From an uncultured Nitrosomonadales bacterium (lineage in GTDB: Bacteria > Pseudomonadota > Gammaproteobacteria > Burkholderiales > Gallionellaceae): a stretch of 46,177 nucleotides of DNA. The notes under the pieces were generated by a model. That model saw only the letters and a program-made list of their open reading frames with translations, was not told where the DNA came from and made no database searches. Shown here in pieces: positions 35,200 through 46,177 of the stretch (position 1 is the stretch's first letter; every line of letters starts with the position of its first letter). The DNA lies in assembly GCA_903885165.1 (NCBI GenBank), contig CAISHO010000027.1, positions 1 to 46,177 on the forward strand. The letters run 5' to 3'. Position numbers and translations under genes: made by a program.

Positions 35200-37056
35200 T
35201 TAATATATTGCTTCGGCATTACGCTGCTCCACAAACAGGGAATTCCCCTTTGTTTTTTTCGCCATTTTTTTCGCTTCTGTCATTCTGGCAGAGACTTCAT
35301 GGTGCGTTACAAATCGACCTGGTGAAACCTGAACTGCACCGATCGACAAACTGGTGAGCGGATGAAAGCAAATTTTTCCATCGCGACATTCGCTGGTGTA
35401 GCCGCCCGCTTTGAGATGAACCTCCCTGAACATTAGTGTCGCGGCCTGCTCAAAAGCGCGCAGCACTTGCTCACAACGCGTCTTCCAGTCTTGGCTTTGC
35501 ATCAACAGGATAAAATCATCGCCACCGATGTGGCCGATAAAGTCCTGTTTTGGATCACAGGCACAGCCTAATATCCGTCCGGTCAACTGGATCATCTCGT
35601 CACCCTTACGGTAACTGTAGGTATCGTTGAACGGTTTGAAGTGATCAAGATCGCAATAACAGGCAACAAAGGGGGCATTCGCCCGTAGCAACCGTTCGAT
35701 ATGTTCGTTGATTGGGACATTTCCAGGCAGCATGGTGAGCGGATTAGCATAGCGCGCGGCTTCCAGTTGCATCCGGGTAATTTCGCGCAACAAATCCTGA
35801 CCTGAGGCAACCCCGATATAACGCCCGTTCTCGGTGATCATGAAACCATCAGAAAAATGCCGGCTGTCCGCTTCAGCCATATAGTGACTTAACTCCTCAA
35901 TGGGCATATTTTTCTCAACCAGCAGCGGCGCTCCCTGAATCAAATCGCTGCACGGCTTTTTGCCCAGCAATTCCCGCTGAAAAGGCCGGGCAAAACGATC
36001 GATGAATTGATAACGATTGATCAGGCCGATCGGCAGCGAATTTTTCACGACGGGGATGATGCGTAGTTCAGAATCGACAGCAAATCGCTCGAAAATCACA
36101 TCATTGGCCGTCTCAGGGTGCACAGGTTCGATATATTTGAGCAGCTTGAATGCCGTGGTTTGCGAGTAACGGGTAAATTCAGCCTTGGGAAACATCGCGA
36201 TATTAGATGAGTTGATGATGCGACTAGTGTCCCCTGATGCTGCCAGGGACGGCGTTGGATTGGGGCGGGCGATAAAATACCCCTGCCCTAGCGCGATGCC
36301 GATATCCCTGACTACCCACAACTCAGCTTCGGTTTCCACGCCTTCTGCGATCACGCGTGTGCCGCAACTCTCGGCGATGCTCTGGATAGATTTCAAAAAC
36401 TGCAGCTTGATTGGATCGCTATCGACACCCTGTACAAAATGCATGTCGATCTTGATGTATTCCGGTTGCAGCTCAGACCATAGGCGCAGACTGGAAAACC
36501 CCTCTCCCAAATCATCGATGGCGATCTTGAATCCCATGGTGCGGTAATGCAACAGTGCGCTGCGCATCCCGTCAAAATCGTAGGTAGGTTGATTTTCAGT
36601 GATTTCAATCACCACCCGTGCCGGATCAAGGTTGATCGAACGCATGAAAGCCAGTGTATGGCCATTTATAAAGCTGGGATGCGTCAAGGTCTCAGGACTG
36701 ACATTGAGAAATAACTGTCCCGGCAGCTTCAATTGGGCAAACGCTTCGAGCACCGTTTGTCTGGCCAGCATTTCAATTTCCAGCGACAAACCGTGTTTGT
36801 CTGCTGCGGCAAACAGATTAAATGGCGCGTGCAATGTACTGTCAAGAGGCCCGCGAATCAGCCCTTCGAAACCCAGAAATTTACCGCTTTGCAAATCGAG
36901 GATAGGTTGAAACAAAGCGCTTAACTTGCGCCGGTTGATAATTTCCTGAAGCAGGGTCAACTGCGGTTCGTGTGAGTGAACAAAACTTGCCATCAACTGC
37001 GCATGAGGGGCGCAACGCCCGGAGCGATAGTGTTCAGCAGGTAAGCTGGCGAACAT
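35200..37056 (-). CDS. EAL-CBS-GGDEF c-di-GMP protein
   Basis: A cytoplasmic protein of about 618 residues. The ATG at 37056 has GGGA upstream; longer reading frames reach a GTG at 37128. An EAL domain comes first (FQPILDLQSGKFLGFEGLIRG, with EGL at the EAL position, then EITEN, IDDLGEGFSSLRLW, KIDMHF, IAEGVET), with the usual phosphodiesterase residues intact. A CBS-pair domain follows (IIPVVKNSLPIGLINRYQFID), then a GGDEF domain with GGDDF at the active site and no RxxD inhibitory site. The order predicts c-di-GMP hydrolysis, with cyclase activity possible. The CBS region is a close relative of the kinase sensor at 31976. Confidence 0.92.
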   Translation of the reverse strand: MFASLPAEHYRSGRCAPHAQLMASFVHSHEPQLTLLQEIINRRKLSALFQPILDLQSGKFLGFEGLIRGPLDSTLHAPFNLFAAADKHGLSLEIEMLARQTVLEAFAQLKLPGQLFLNVSPETLTHPSFINGHTLAFMRSINLDPARVVIEITENQPTYDFDGMRSALLHYRTMGFKIAIDDLGEGFSSLRLWSELQPEYIKIDMHFVQGVDSDPIKLQFLKSIQSIAESCGTRVIAEGVETEAELWVVRDIGIALGQGYFIARPNPTPSLAASGDTSRIINSSNIAMFPKAEFTRYSQTTAFKLLKYIEPVHPETANDVIFERFAVDSELRIIPVVKNSLPIGLINRYQFIDRFARPFQRELLGKKPCSDLIQGAPLLVEKNMPIEELSHYMAEADSRHFSDGFMITENGRYIGVASGQDLLREITRMQLEAARYANPLTMLPGNVPINEHIERLLRANAPFVACYCDLDHFKPFNDTYSYRKGDEMIQLTGRILGCACDPKQDFIGHIGGDDFILLMQSQDWKTRCEQVLRAFEQAATLMFREVHLKAGGYTSECRDGKICFHPLTSLSIGAVQVSPGRFVTHHEVSARMTEAKKMAKKTKGNSLFVEQRNAEAIY

Positions 37057-37133
37057 GGTAATTCCCATCATCTGTCGTGAGTTCATCACCATAACCGGAT
37101 GAGATGACAAAATGATGACGGTTTGCACAGACG

Positions 37134-37167
37134 AAAAAAAGCGCGTGGTCGCTCTGACGACCCGCGC
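37134..37167 (-). terminator. rho-independent terminator after the glycine-zipper gene
   Basis: On the minus strand, GCGCGGGTCG and CGACCACGCGC form a stem (one bulge) followed by seven T. It ends the transcript from the gene at 37190-37735. Confidence 0.85.
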
Positions 37168-37189
37168 TCCGTGTGAACCGATGTAGCGA

Positions 37190-37735
37190 TTAGTTGCGTT
37201 CGCCCTGTCTGTAATTACGGTCCTGATATGACCTGCGCTGACTGTTGCGGGTTTGATCTTCGATCAGGCTGACACCGACTTGCACCTTTTCACCTGGTTG
37301 ATAGGGCAACGTGGTGGTCGCTTCCTGTCCGTTGTAACGATAGGTCACCGTATAACCCTTGATGACATCGCGATAATTATCTACATCCCGACAACGCTCA
37401 ACCTGCTCGCTGCGCGGTGCCTGATCAGGATTAGCGATCCGGTCACCAACCAAAACGCCTGCGATGGCACCCGCCGCCGTCGCCGCTGTTCTGCCCTGCC
37501 CGCCACCGACCTGACTGCCTAGCAGACCACCTGCGATTCCGCCGACAATCGCGCCACCCATGGTTCTTTCCTTCGGTGCGCCCTGCACGGTTTCTGTGGA
37601 ACATTCACGGCGCGGCTCATTCACGCGCTCATAGATAGGCGTGCTGGAAATCACTTTAGCGGTATCGGTAAAATCAGCGGCATACGCCGTACTGTACAGT
37701 GAAACAATACTCAACGCTAAAAGACATTTTTTCAT
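37190..37735 (-). CDS. glycine-zipper 2TM-domain outer-membrane or periplasmic protein
   Basis: A 181-residue exported protein with a signal peptide (MKKCLLALSIVSLYSTAYAAD) and a Gly-rich zipper (about 58-100, TMGGAIVGGIAGGLLGSQVGGGQ ... AGAIAGVLVGDRIA), typical of the SmpA/Rick_17kDa-type domain. The C-terminal part holds YTVTYRYNGQEATTTLPYQPGEKVQV. No lipobox Cys is evident at the cleavage site. The physiological role is unknown; related proteins stabilise the outer membrane. Confidence 0.85.
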   Translation of the reverse strand: MKKCLLALSIVSLYSTAYAADFTDTAKVISSTPIYERVNEPRRECSTETVQGAPKERTMGGAIVGGIAGGLLGSQVGGGQGRTAATAAGAIAGVLVGDRIANPDQAPRSEQVERCRDVDNYRDVIKGYTVTYRYNGQEATTTLPYQPGEKVQVGVSLIEDQTRNSQRRSYQDRNYRQGERN

Positions 37736-37820
37736 TTTATTTCCCCTCGAAGTACAAAATTAATAACGCCATTATGACCAGACAAAGACCAACATGTTCA
37801 ATATAAAATGTTGCAAATTG

Positions 37821-38045
37821 TTAACCGTGCGCCATTCTCACCAATCGGTCATTTAGCGCCGGGTTAAACGTATTCATCTCAGTTGGAAACTTATCAAATA
37901 AATTAATCAGCGCCAACAACTCATGACCTTCAGGCAAGACTGCTATTTTCCCGACTATCTCCTCCCAGCGTTGCGCATTGAAATGACCGACTAGCCCGCA
38001 CAATGCATGAGCGCTGCATGCATAATCAAACAGCGGTTCAACCAT
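37821..38045 (-). CDS. small unrecognised protein, 74 residues
   Basis: A short frame with plausible codon use and an AGG near the ATG (38043-38045). It reads MVEPLFDYACSAHALCGLVG and continues as predicted helix (LLALINLFDKFPTEMNTFNP). I recognise no family. It lies alone between the glycine-zipper gene and the DedA gene, with no operon partner. Confidence 0.5.
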   Translation of the reverse strand: MVEPLFDYACSAHALCGLVGHFNAQRWEEIVGKIAVLPEGHELLALINLFDKFPTEMNTFNPALNDRLVRMAHG

Positions 38046-38125
38046 CCTGTTAGTATTCCCATCATCCTCCCGATCAGTCGGGATACCCTTTGAAAATAAT
38101 TAATTTTTCAAAATCTGGAAGCTGA

Positions 38126-38767
38126 CTAATTATGCCGTTTCTGGTGCCGTGCAAACTGGACCATGGCCGGTAAAAATGATATCAGGATGACACAGAGGAT
38201 AATCAGGGTAAGATTGTTTTTGACGACAGGGAAATTACCGAAGAAATATCCGGCTAACGTCAGACTGCCTATCCACGCAACACTACCCAGCGCGCTGAAC
38301 AACACGAACAGACGGTAACTCATCGAACCGATACCGGCGACAAAGGGGGCAAACGTCCTAATGATGGGCATAAAACGAGCAAACAGAATAGTTTTGCCGC
38401 CGTGTTTCTCATAGAAGGCGTGCGTCTTATCCAGATGCTCGTGCTTGATAAACCGCCCCTTGAGCAGGCTAAACAACCGCATCCCGACCAGACGACCGAT
38501 CCAGTAATTGGTGTTATCGCCGCCAAAGGCCGCCAACATCAGCAGCGGCATCAACCAAGACAAGTGTAACGCACCCAAGCCGCACAAGGCACCCGCCACG
38601 AACAGCAAGGAATCACCGGGCAGAAATGGCGCAATCACCAAGCCTGTTTCCGCAAAGATAATCAGGAACAAAATACCGTACACCCAGACACCGTAGTCCT
38701 GCACCAGCGCCATCAGGTGGGTATCCAGGTGCAGAACCAGATCTATAAAGGCAGTGATAAATTCCAA
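38126..38767 (-). CDS. DedA family membrane protein
   Basis: A 213-residue inner-membrane protein with the VTT/DedA core: FAETGLVIAPFLPGDSLLFVAGAL, GDNTNYWIGRLVG, and ARFMPIIRTFAPFVAGIGSM with the conserved Arg. Members help flip or recycle undecaprenyl phosphate and maintain the proton motive force. Its 5' gap from secF carries two heptamer arrays. Confidence 0.92.
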   Translation of the reverse strand: MEFITAFIDLVLHLDTHLMALVQDYGVWVYGILFLIIFAETGLVIAPFLPGDSLLFVAGALCGLGALHLSWLMPLLMLAAFGGDNTNYWIGRLVGMRLFSLLKGRFIKHEHLDKTHAFYEKHGGKTILFARFMPIIRTFAPFVAGIGSMSYRLFVLFSALGSVAWIGSLTLAGYFFGNFPVVKNNLTLIILCVILISFLPAMVQFARHQKRHN

Positions 38768-38780
38768 ATCAAAGTTCCAG

Positions 38781-38828
38781 GTTTACGGTTTAGGTTTACT
38801 ACTAACAACTTGCCACTTACGACTTACG
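38781..38828. repeat. 7-bp tandem arrays (GTTTACG and ACTTACG)
   Basis: Units GTTTACG, GTTTAGG and TTTACTA (38781-38801, degenerate) are followed by ACTTGCC, ACTTACG and ACTTACG (38808-38828). Both arrays keep a 7-nt period and occupy most of the DedA-secF gap. Confidence 0.72.
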
Positions 38829-38835
38829 TCTGCTT

Positions 38836-39768
38836 TTAAGGCAACTCGTCTTCAGCGACGATAACTTCGGTCTTGATGAAGTCTTCGCGCGAAACGCCCA
38901 GCCACATCAGAATCGGACTTGCCACCAGCACGGAGGAATAGATACTGAACAGAATACCGATCGTCAGCGCCATCGCGAAATAATGCAAGGTCTCGCCGCC
39001 CAGAAACAACATCGCGCCAACCATCATCTGCGTTGCACCGTGGGTGATAATGGTACGCGACATGGTGCGCGTAATTGCGTTGTCGATGATTTCGACGGGT
39101 TCCGCTTTGCGCATCTTGCGGAAATTTTCACGGATACGGTCAAACACCACCACCGACTCATTCACCGAGTAACCTAATACCGCCAGCACCGCCGCCAGCA
39201 CCGAGAGTGAGAATTCCCACTGAAAGAAGGCGAAAAAGCCCAGGATGATCACCACGTCATGCAAGTTGGCGATGATCGCAGATAAGCCGAACTTCCATTC
39301 GAAACGTACCCACAAGTAACCGACGATTCCCAAGGATACCAGCAGCAAGGCCATCGCGCCGTTCTCGATCAAATCTTTACCCACTTGCGGGCCGACGAAT
39401 TCGACGCGGCGCATTTCCGCGCTGGCATCCTGGCCGTGCAAAGCCGCCATAACTTGTTCACTTAACTTGGCTCCGGCCAGATTTTGCTTTAATGGAATCT
39501 GGATCAGCACATCGTGGCTGGACCCGAAGTTCTGCACTAGCGCATCGGGCACCTGAGCTCCGACCAGTTGCTCACGAACTTTCACCAGATCGGCAGGTTG
39601 TGCATAATGCACTTCCATTACCGTGCCACCGGTGAAATCCACGCCGAAATTCAAGCCTTTAGTAGCAAGAAAAAATACCGCGAACAAAAAAGTCACCAGC
39701 GAAATTGCCGTGGTGTAACGCCCGTAACTCATGAACGGGATATCGTGTTTAATCCTGAAAAATTCCAT
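38836..39768 (-). CDS. secF: protein translocase subunit SecF
   Basis: A 310-residue membrane subunit that uses the proton gradient to help SecYEG complete protein export. Six membrane helices are visible. Signatures are GLNFGVDFTGGTVMEVHYAQP and the VFDRIRENFRK motif in the C-terminal half. It follows secD with a 6-bp gap. Confidence 0.96.
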   Translation of the reverse strand: MEFFRIKHDIPFMSYGRYTTAISLVTFLFAVFFLATKGLNFGVDFTGGTVMEVHYAQPADLVKVREQLVGAQVPDALVQNFGSSHDVLIQIPLKQNLAGAKLSEQVMAALHGQDASAEMRRVEFVGPQVGKDLIENGAMALLLVSLGIVGYLWVRFEWKFGLSAIIANLHDVVIILGFFAFFQWEFSLSVLAAVLAVLGYSVNESVVVFDRIRENFRKMRKAEPVEIIDNAITRTMSRTIITHGATQMMVGAMLFLGGETLHYFAMALTIGILFSIYSSVLVASPILMWLGVSREDFIKTEVIVAEDELP

Positions 39769-39774
39769 TTTTAC

Positions 39775-41586
39775 TTATCCTATCGACACGTTAGTCAGTC
39801 GGGCACGGCGTCCGTAAACCAGATTCACGATGGCACGCGAGACCAGCACCGAGCTAAACATCGAGGTCAAAATTCCCAGACACAACACCACCGCGAAGCC
39901 CTTAATCGGACCTGAACCGAACAGAAACAAGGCGATACCGGCGATCAGATTGGTGATATTCGAGTCCACGATAGTGGCGAAAGCATTTTCATACCCTGCG
40001 TTGATCGCGGCCTGCGGTGAAATCCCGTTGCGCAACTCTTCACGAATACGCTCATTAATCAACACGTTAGAGTCAATCGCCATACCGAGCGTCAGCGCGA
40101 TACCCGCCATACCCGGCAGCGTCAGTGTCGCCTGCAACATGGATAACAACGCGATCAGGAGCAGCAGGTTGGCCGCCAGCGCCAGCACGGAGATCGTACC
40201 GAACATCAGGTAGTAAGCCACCATGAACACTGAGATCAACATGAAACCGATCTTGGTGGAATTAAAACCGCGCGAAATATTGTCAGCCCCCAAACTAGGA
40301 CCGACTGTGCGTTCTTCGACGATTTCCATTGGAGCCGCCAAGGCACCCGCACGCAGCAACAGCGCGTTATCCTGCGCCTCTTCGGTGCTCATCTTACCGC
40401 TGATTTGCACACGACCGCCGCCGATTTCTTCACGAATAACCGGAGCTGTGACGATTTCACCCTTGCCCTTTTCGAACAGAATGATCGCCATGCGTTTACC
40501 GACATTCTCGCGAGTCGCATCCTTGAACTTACGCGCGCCGACCCCGTCCAGATTGATATGCACAGCCGCTTCACTGGTGCGACTGTCGAACCCGGGCTGA
40601 GCATCGTTGATGCGCTCGCCGGTCAGTATCACTTGCTTCTTCACCAGCAGCGCATGGCCTTCCTTGTCTTTAAACATCTCCGTACCAAACGGCGCAACAC
40701 CGTTCTCGCCAATCTGATGTTCGTCATCAACCATGCGAACTTCCAGTGTAGCGGTACGGCCCAGAATATCCTTGGCACGCGCGGTATCCTGCACACCCGG
40801 CAATTGCACCACCACGCGATCCGCTCCCTGTTGCTGGATCACAGGCTCTGCAACCCCCAGTTCATTGACGCGATTTCTCAGTGTCAGCAGATTTTGCTGC
40901 ACGGCCGATTCCATGATGCGGTGTTCCGCTTTAGGCGTTAATTGCGCCTGTAATAGAAACTCGCCACCTTCTTCACGACTGTTCAGGGCGTAATCGGAAA
41001 AACGTTGCTTGAGTTGCTCTTCCCCTTTGGCACGGGAGGCGGCATCGCGAAATTTAACTTGCAAGCTATTGCCTTCGCGGCTCACGCCCGAATAGGCGAT
41101 ATTGTCTTCGCGCAGTGAACTGCGAATATCGCCCGTTGCCGCTTCCAGCGCCTTATCCAGCGCGGCCTTCATATCGACTTGCAACAGAAAATGCACACCA
41201 CCGCGCAAATCCAGTCCCAGATACATCGGCAATGCATGCAAACTGGTTAACCACTGCGGGGAACGCGGCAGCAAATTTAACGCCACCACATAATCCTCTC
41301 CCAACTGCGCCTTCAGCACATCCTTGGCTTTCAGTTGCAAGTCCGTATCGGCAAAACGCGCCTTGATGCTGTTGCCATCTAAGGCGATGCGTTCCGCAGT
41401 GATGTTGGCGGCTTTGAGCGCAGACTCGACCCCAGCCAACAAAGCCGTATCAGCCTTCAGACTGGCACGCAACGGTAAGATTTGCACGGCTGGCGATTCG
41501 CCAAAAAAATTCGGCAAAGTATAAATCAGCCCGATCAGCAAAACAGCCAAAATCAGCAGATATTTCCACAGTGGATAACGGTTCAT
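39775..41586 (-). CDS. secD: protein translocase subunit SecD
   Basis: A 603-residue subunit of the SecDF complex. Features include the N-terminal helix (MNRYPLWKYLLILAVLLIG), LDLRGGVHFLLQVD, the large periplasmic domain, and the C-terminal membrane part with ALTLGMAIDSNVLINERIREEL. The order yajC-secD-secF is standard. Confidence 0.97.
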   Translation of the reverse strand: MNRYPLWKYLLILAVLLIGLIYTLPNFFGESPAVQILPLRASLKADTALLAGVESALKAANITAERIALDGNSIKARFADTDLQLKAKDVLKAQLGEDYVVALNLLPRSPQWLTSLHALPMYLGLDLRGGVHFLLQVDMKAALDKALEAATGDIRSSLREDNIAYSGVSREGNSLQVKFRDAASRAKGEEQLKQRFSDYALNSREEGGEFLLQAQLTPKAEHRIMESAVQQNLLTLRNRVNELGVAEPVIQQQGADRVVVQLPGVQDTARAKDILGRTATLEVRMVDDEHQIGENGVAPFGTEMFKDKEGHALLVKKQVILTGERINDAQPGFDSRTSEAAVHINLDGVGARKFKDATRENVGKRMAIILFEKGKGEIVTAPVIREEIGGGRVQISGKMSTEEAQDNALLLRAGALAAPMEIVEERTVGPSLGADNISRGFNSTKIGFMLISVFMVAYYLMFGTISVLALAANLLLLIALLSMLQATLTLPGMAGIALTLGMAIDSNVLINERIREELRNGISPQAAINAGYENAFATIVDSNITNLIAGIALFLFGSGPIKGFAVVLCLGILTSMFSSVLVSRAIVNLVYGRRARLTNVSIG

Positions 41587-41642
41587 AACGACCTCAAAAG
41601 TGATACGTGCAGCACGCGCTAAATACGCGCGTAACTATTTGC

Positions 41643-41972
41643 TTACTTGATGGATTTGATGGTTCCCTTAGGCAACACTTTTTGAATCGCGACTTTTTCA
41701 AGGGTCACTTCAACATTTTCTGTCAACTCAACACCCACATAAGCTTCGTAAACCTTGGTAACACGACCCAATTCTCCGCCTATCGTCACAATCTCATCGC
41801 CGCGTTGCAGCGCTTCAACCATACCTTTATGCTCCTTGGCACGCGTCTGTTGCGGACGCAAAACCAGGAAATAAAACACCGCGACTAGCGCGACCAGTGG
41901 CAAATACTGCATGATTCCTTCTTGTACAGAGCCCGCTGCCGCTGCTTCCGCATATGCATTACTAATAAACAT
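41643..41972 (-). CDS. yajC: preprotein translocase accessory protein YajC
   Basis: A 109-residue single-pass membrane protein of the Sec holo-translocon. Family features are YLPLVALVAVFYFLVLRPQQTRAKEHKGMVEALQRGDEIVTIGGELGRVTKV. It is co-directional with tgt upstream and secD downstream. Confidence 0.96.
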   Translation of the reverse strand: MFISNAYAEAAAAGSVQEGIMQYLPLVALVAVFYFLVLRPQQTRAKEHKGMVEALQRGDEIVTIGGELGRVTKVYEAYVGVELTENVEVTLEKVAIQKVLPKGTIKSIK

Positions 41973-42024
41973 GGTATTACTCCAAAGAATATTTCAAAAG
42001 GCGCGCATTCTAGCACGAAGCATG

Positions 42025-43149
<1,125 letters not shown>

Positions 43150-43157
43150 TTAAATGT

Positions 43158-43196
43158 GTCGGGATTTATCCCGACCTACCAGCTACCAGCTATTAG
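43158..43196. repeat. palindromic repeat unit with 7-bp tandem array CTACCAG
   Basis: GTCGGGAT-TT-ATCCCGAC (43158-43175) is a perfect 8-bp hairpin, a form common as a dispersed intergenic repeat. It is followed directly by CTACCAG, CTACCAG and CTATTAG (43176-43196). The array runs into the queA stop codon (43193-43195), so the queA end lies in the repeat. Confidence 0.75.
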
Positions 43197-44218
43197 CCGA
43201 TTTTTCTTTCTATCAACATCGCATCGCCATAACTGAAGAAACGATATTGCTGCTCCACCGCATGGCGGTAAGCCGCCCTCATTTCAGCCATTCCGCCAAA
43301 AGCACTCACCAGCATCAGCAACGTGGACTTGGGCAAATGAAAATTGGTCAGCAACACATCTACCACGCGAAAATTATAACCCGGCGTAATAAATATCCGC
43401 GTCTCCCCCGTACCCGCCGCCAACGCACCTTTTGCCGCAGAACTCTCCAGCGCACGCAAACTGGTCGTCCCCACGGCAAACACACGCGCACCTGCGGCAT
43501 GCGCCGCCTCAATCGCGTCCACCGTTACCTGTGGAATCTCATAACATTCGCTGTGCATCACATGTTCGCCGACCAACTCCGCGCGCACTGGTTGAAACGT
43601 GCCCGCGCCGACATGCAAAGTCACGTAAACGATCTTCACCCCCTTGTCGCGCAAGGATTCCAGCATGGCATCATCGAAGTGCAGACCCGCTGTGGGCGCC
43701 GCGACCGCTCCGGCCTCACGCGCGAACACCGTCTGATAACGCGATTCATCTTCCTCTTCCGCCGCATGCGTAATATAAGGTGGCAGCGGCAGACGACCGT
43801 AGCGCTCCAGCAATTCGAGCACAGCCTCATCAGAACAAAAGCGTAAATGGTAAAACTCCCCTACGCGTCCGAGCACCTCGACACTTAGTTCAGTCGCTAA
43901 CAACAGATAACTCCCGGTCACCGGCGATTTGCTGGCACGCACCTGAGCTAACACCTCATGCTCGTTCAACACACGTTCCACCATCACTTCAATCTTACCA
44001 CCGCTTCGTTTGATACCGAACAGCCGTGCACGAATCACACGCGTGTCGTTCAACACCATCACATCGCCAGCGTTAACCTTCTGTAACAATAGACTAAACA
44101 GACTATCTTCCAAAACGCCGTCATGCACATGTAACATACGACTACCACCGCGTTGCTCGGGCGGATGCTGCGCAATAAGCGCTTCGGGTAACACAAAATC
44201 AAACTCATCGGTACGCAT
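43193..44218 (-). CDS. queA: S-adenosylmethionine:tRNA ribosyltransferase-isomerase
   Basis: Makes epoxyqueuosine from preQ1-modified tRNA using SAM. Start [24 protein letters not shown] at 44218 is chosen; the longer frame from 44290 is not family-like and would reach towards the tRNA gene. The 341 residues include [34 protein letters not shown] and [17 protein letters not shown]. Its stop falls in a heptamer array. Confidence 0.96.
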   Translation of the reverse strand: MRTDEFDFVLPEALIAQHPPEQRGGSRMLHVHDGVLEDSLFSLLLQKVNAGDVMVLNDTRVIRARLFGIKRSGGKIEVMVERVLNEHEVLAQVRASKSPVTGSYLLLATELSVEVLGRVGEFYHLRFCSDEAVLELLERYGRLPLPPYITHAAEEEDESRYQTVFAREAGAVAAPTAGLHFDDAMLESLRDKGVKIVYVTLHVGAGTFQPVRAELVGEHVMHSECYEIPQVTVDAIEAAHAAGARVFAVGTTSLRALESSAAKGALAAGTGETRIFITPGYNFRVVDVLLTNFHLPKSTLLMLVSAFGGMAEMRAAYRHAVEQQYRFFSYGDAMLIERKIG

Positions 44219-44297
44219 AAAAAAACAGGACTTTTGCAGAAAGGCGCGATTGTAGTTGATTCGGCCAACTGTTTCATGGATAATGCGCACCTCTCTT

Positions 44298-44384
44298 GCC
44301 GGGGTGATGGAACTGGTAGACGTGCCGGACTCAAAATCCGGTGCCTGAAAGGGCGTGGGGGTTCGATTCCCCCCCCCGGCACCA
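44298..44384 (+). tRNA. tRNA-Leu (anticodon CAA)
   Basis: An 87-nt gene with encoded CCA. The acceptor stem GCCGGGG pairs with CCCCGGC (A discriminator), the anticodon stem CCGGA/TCCGG surrounds the loop CTCAAAA with anticodon CAA reading UUG, the variable arm is of the long leucine type, and the T-stem GGGGG/CCCCC flanks TTCGATT. A terminator follows at 44396. Confidence 0.97.
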
Positions 44385-44395
44385 AGATTTAAACT

Positions 44396-44422
44396 AAAGC
44401 CACTTTATTAAGTGGCTTTTTT
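44396..44422 (+). terminator. rho-independent terminator of tRNA-Leu
   Basis: AAAGCCACTT and AAGTGGCTTT (10-bp perfect arms, TATT loop) are followed by TTT, 12 bp after the tRNA CCA. Confidence 0.9.
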
Positions 44423-44559
44423 CATGCCCGAATACAAAGTCTTCCTACACACACGTCCATCCTGCCGCACAACATTGCCGCAATTGTTGCGTTTCAAAAT
44501 AAATTAAAAATAATTTGAAAATGACGTCAACCATTCTCAACGACAGCACGTTGTATGCT

Positions 44560-44577
44560 CCGACACCAGAGTGTCGG
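44560..44577 (+). promoter_or_regulatory. hairpin in the likely 5' leader of the Ala-rich exported protein
   Basis: CCGACAC-CAGA-GTGTCGG is a perfect 7-bp stem ending 46 bp before the ATG at 44624. No T-run follows, so it is not a terminator. It may be a leader-stabilising or regulatory structure. Confidence 0.5.
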
Positions 44578-44623
44578 CTTCTAGCCTAACGAATTATTCA
44601 TCAACTAAATATTGGAGTTTACA

Positions 44624-44827
44624 ATGAGCAAACTGTTATCTGTATTGATCGCTGCTGCATTCGCTGCTGTTTCTTTCTCTGCTGTTGCTGCTGACGCTGC
44701 TCCTGCTGCAGCTCCAACTGCTGCTGCCGCTGCTCCTGCTGCTGCTGCTCCAGCTGCTAAAAAGCATCACGCTAAAAAGCATCACGCTAAAAAGGCAGCT
44801 GCTGAAGCTGCACCAGCTGCCAAGTAA
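44624..44827 (+). CDS. small exported Ala/Lys/His-rich protein (acid-shock-like)
   Basis: A 67-residue protein with a signal peptide (MSKLLSVLIAAAFAAVSFSAVAAD, cleavage near residue 23). Its low-complexity mature part is dominated by Ala and Pro and contains KKHHA twice, encoded by a 15-bp direct repeat. GGAG lies before the ATG 44624-44626. The composition resembles Asr-type acid-shock proteins, but no firm family can be named. A clean terminator follows, so it is a monocistronic and probably well-expressed gene. Confidence 0.83.
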   Translation: MSKLLSVLIAAAFAAVSFSAVAADAAPAAAPTAAAAAPAAAAPAAKKHHAKKHHAKKAAAEAAPAAK

Positions 44828-44847
44828 TATCGGCACGGTGTAAGAAT

Positions 44848-44880
44848 AAAAGGCAGAGGAAACTCTGCCTTTTTTGTTTT
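44848..44880 (+). terminator. rho-independent terminator of the Ala-rich protein gene
   Basis: GGCAGAG and CTCTGCC (7-bp arms, GAAA loop) are followed by six T. Confidence 0.92.
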
Positions 44881-44932
44881 GTGCCAACCTAAGTGATACC
44901 ATTCACTGACCTGTAACGCCTCCCCCATAAAA

Positions 44933-46177
<1,245 letters not shown>

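Overview
The window looks like a chromosome segment of a betaproteobacterium, most likely of the Nitrosomonadales / Gallionellaceae type. The assignment is inferred from gene order (rplM-rpsI-argC-bactofilin-erpA; kdsD-kdsC-lptC-lptA-lptB-rpoN-hpf-ptsN-hprK-rapZ; queA-tgt-yajC-secD-secF) and protein flavour, not from a database search. Most of the window is dense housekeeping sequence. Both ends cut a gene: tyrS on the left and mnmA on the right.

Left part (1-3639): tyrS (minus) diverges from an M23 peptidoglycan hydrolase and anmK (plus). In many betaproteobacteria anmK is followed closely by erpA and a bactofilin. Here erpA and the bactofilin lie about 11 kb away (14887-15675), so 3640-14826 reads as an accessory insert in a conserved locus. 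The insert holds (i) an operon for an octaheme c-type cytochrome of the tetrathionate reductase family, a membrane cytochrome b and an unrecognised exported protein; (ii) a sigma-54 activator with a Cys/His-containing PAS domain; (iii) a seven-gene minus-strand operon cydP-cydA-cydB-cydX-ybgE-ETHE1-like persulfide dioxygenase-group II truncated hemoglobin; and (iv) a second, equal-length paralogue of the activator. Both operons have recognisable -24/-12 promoters with palindromic TGCCA/TGGCA-type sites 130-180 bp upstream, and a further perfect palindrome precedes the first activator. The best interpretation is a self-contained sigma-54 regulon that switches on a respiratory and detoxification set (cytochrome bd, globin, sulfur dioxygenase, octaheme reductase). 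The signal is unknown. NO, nitrite, sulfide/persulfide and redox state are candidates.

Middle (14827-29154): erpA, bactofilin, a coiled-coil membrane protein, argC, rpsI, rplM; then divergent ydcF-like and osmC-like genes, ubiX, a Gx-type transporter with a NusG-II domain protein, and the long rapZ-hprK-ptsN-hpf-rpoN-lptBAC-kdsCD cluster. RpoN itself, required by the island promoters, is encoded here.

Right part (29155-46177): a gene-poor patch with a lone HigA-type antitoxin, a cNMP-binding domain protein, a small charged protein, a double-receiver response regulator with a histidine kinase, ornithine-lipid genes olsA/olsB, an EAL-CBS-GGDEF protein that shares its CBS-like sensor with the kinase, a glycine-zipper lipoprotein-like protein, DedA, secF/secD/yajC, tgt, queA, tRNA-Leu(CAA), an Ala/Lys/His-rich exported protein, a Nudix hydrolase and mnmA.

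Several intergenic gaps carry short tandem arrays with a 7-nt period but unrelated unit sequences, an unusual recurrent feature of this genome. No CRISPR array, rRNA or intact insertion sequence was seen.
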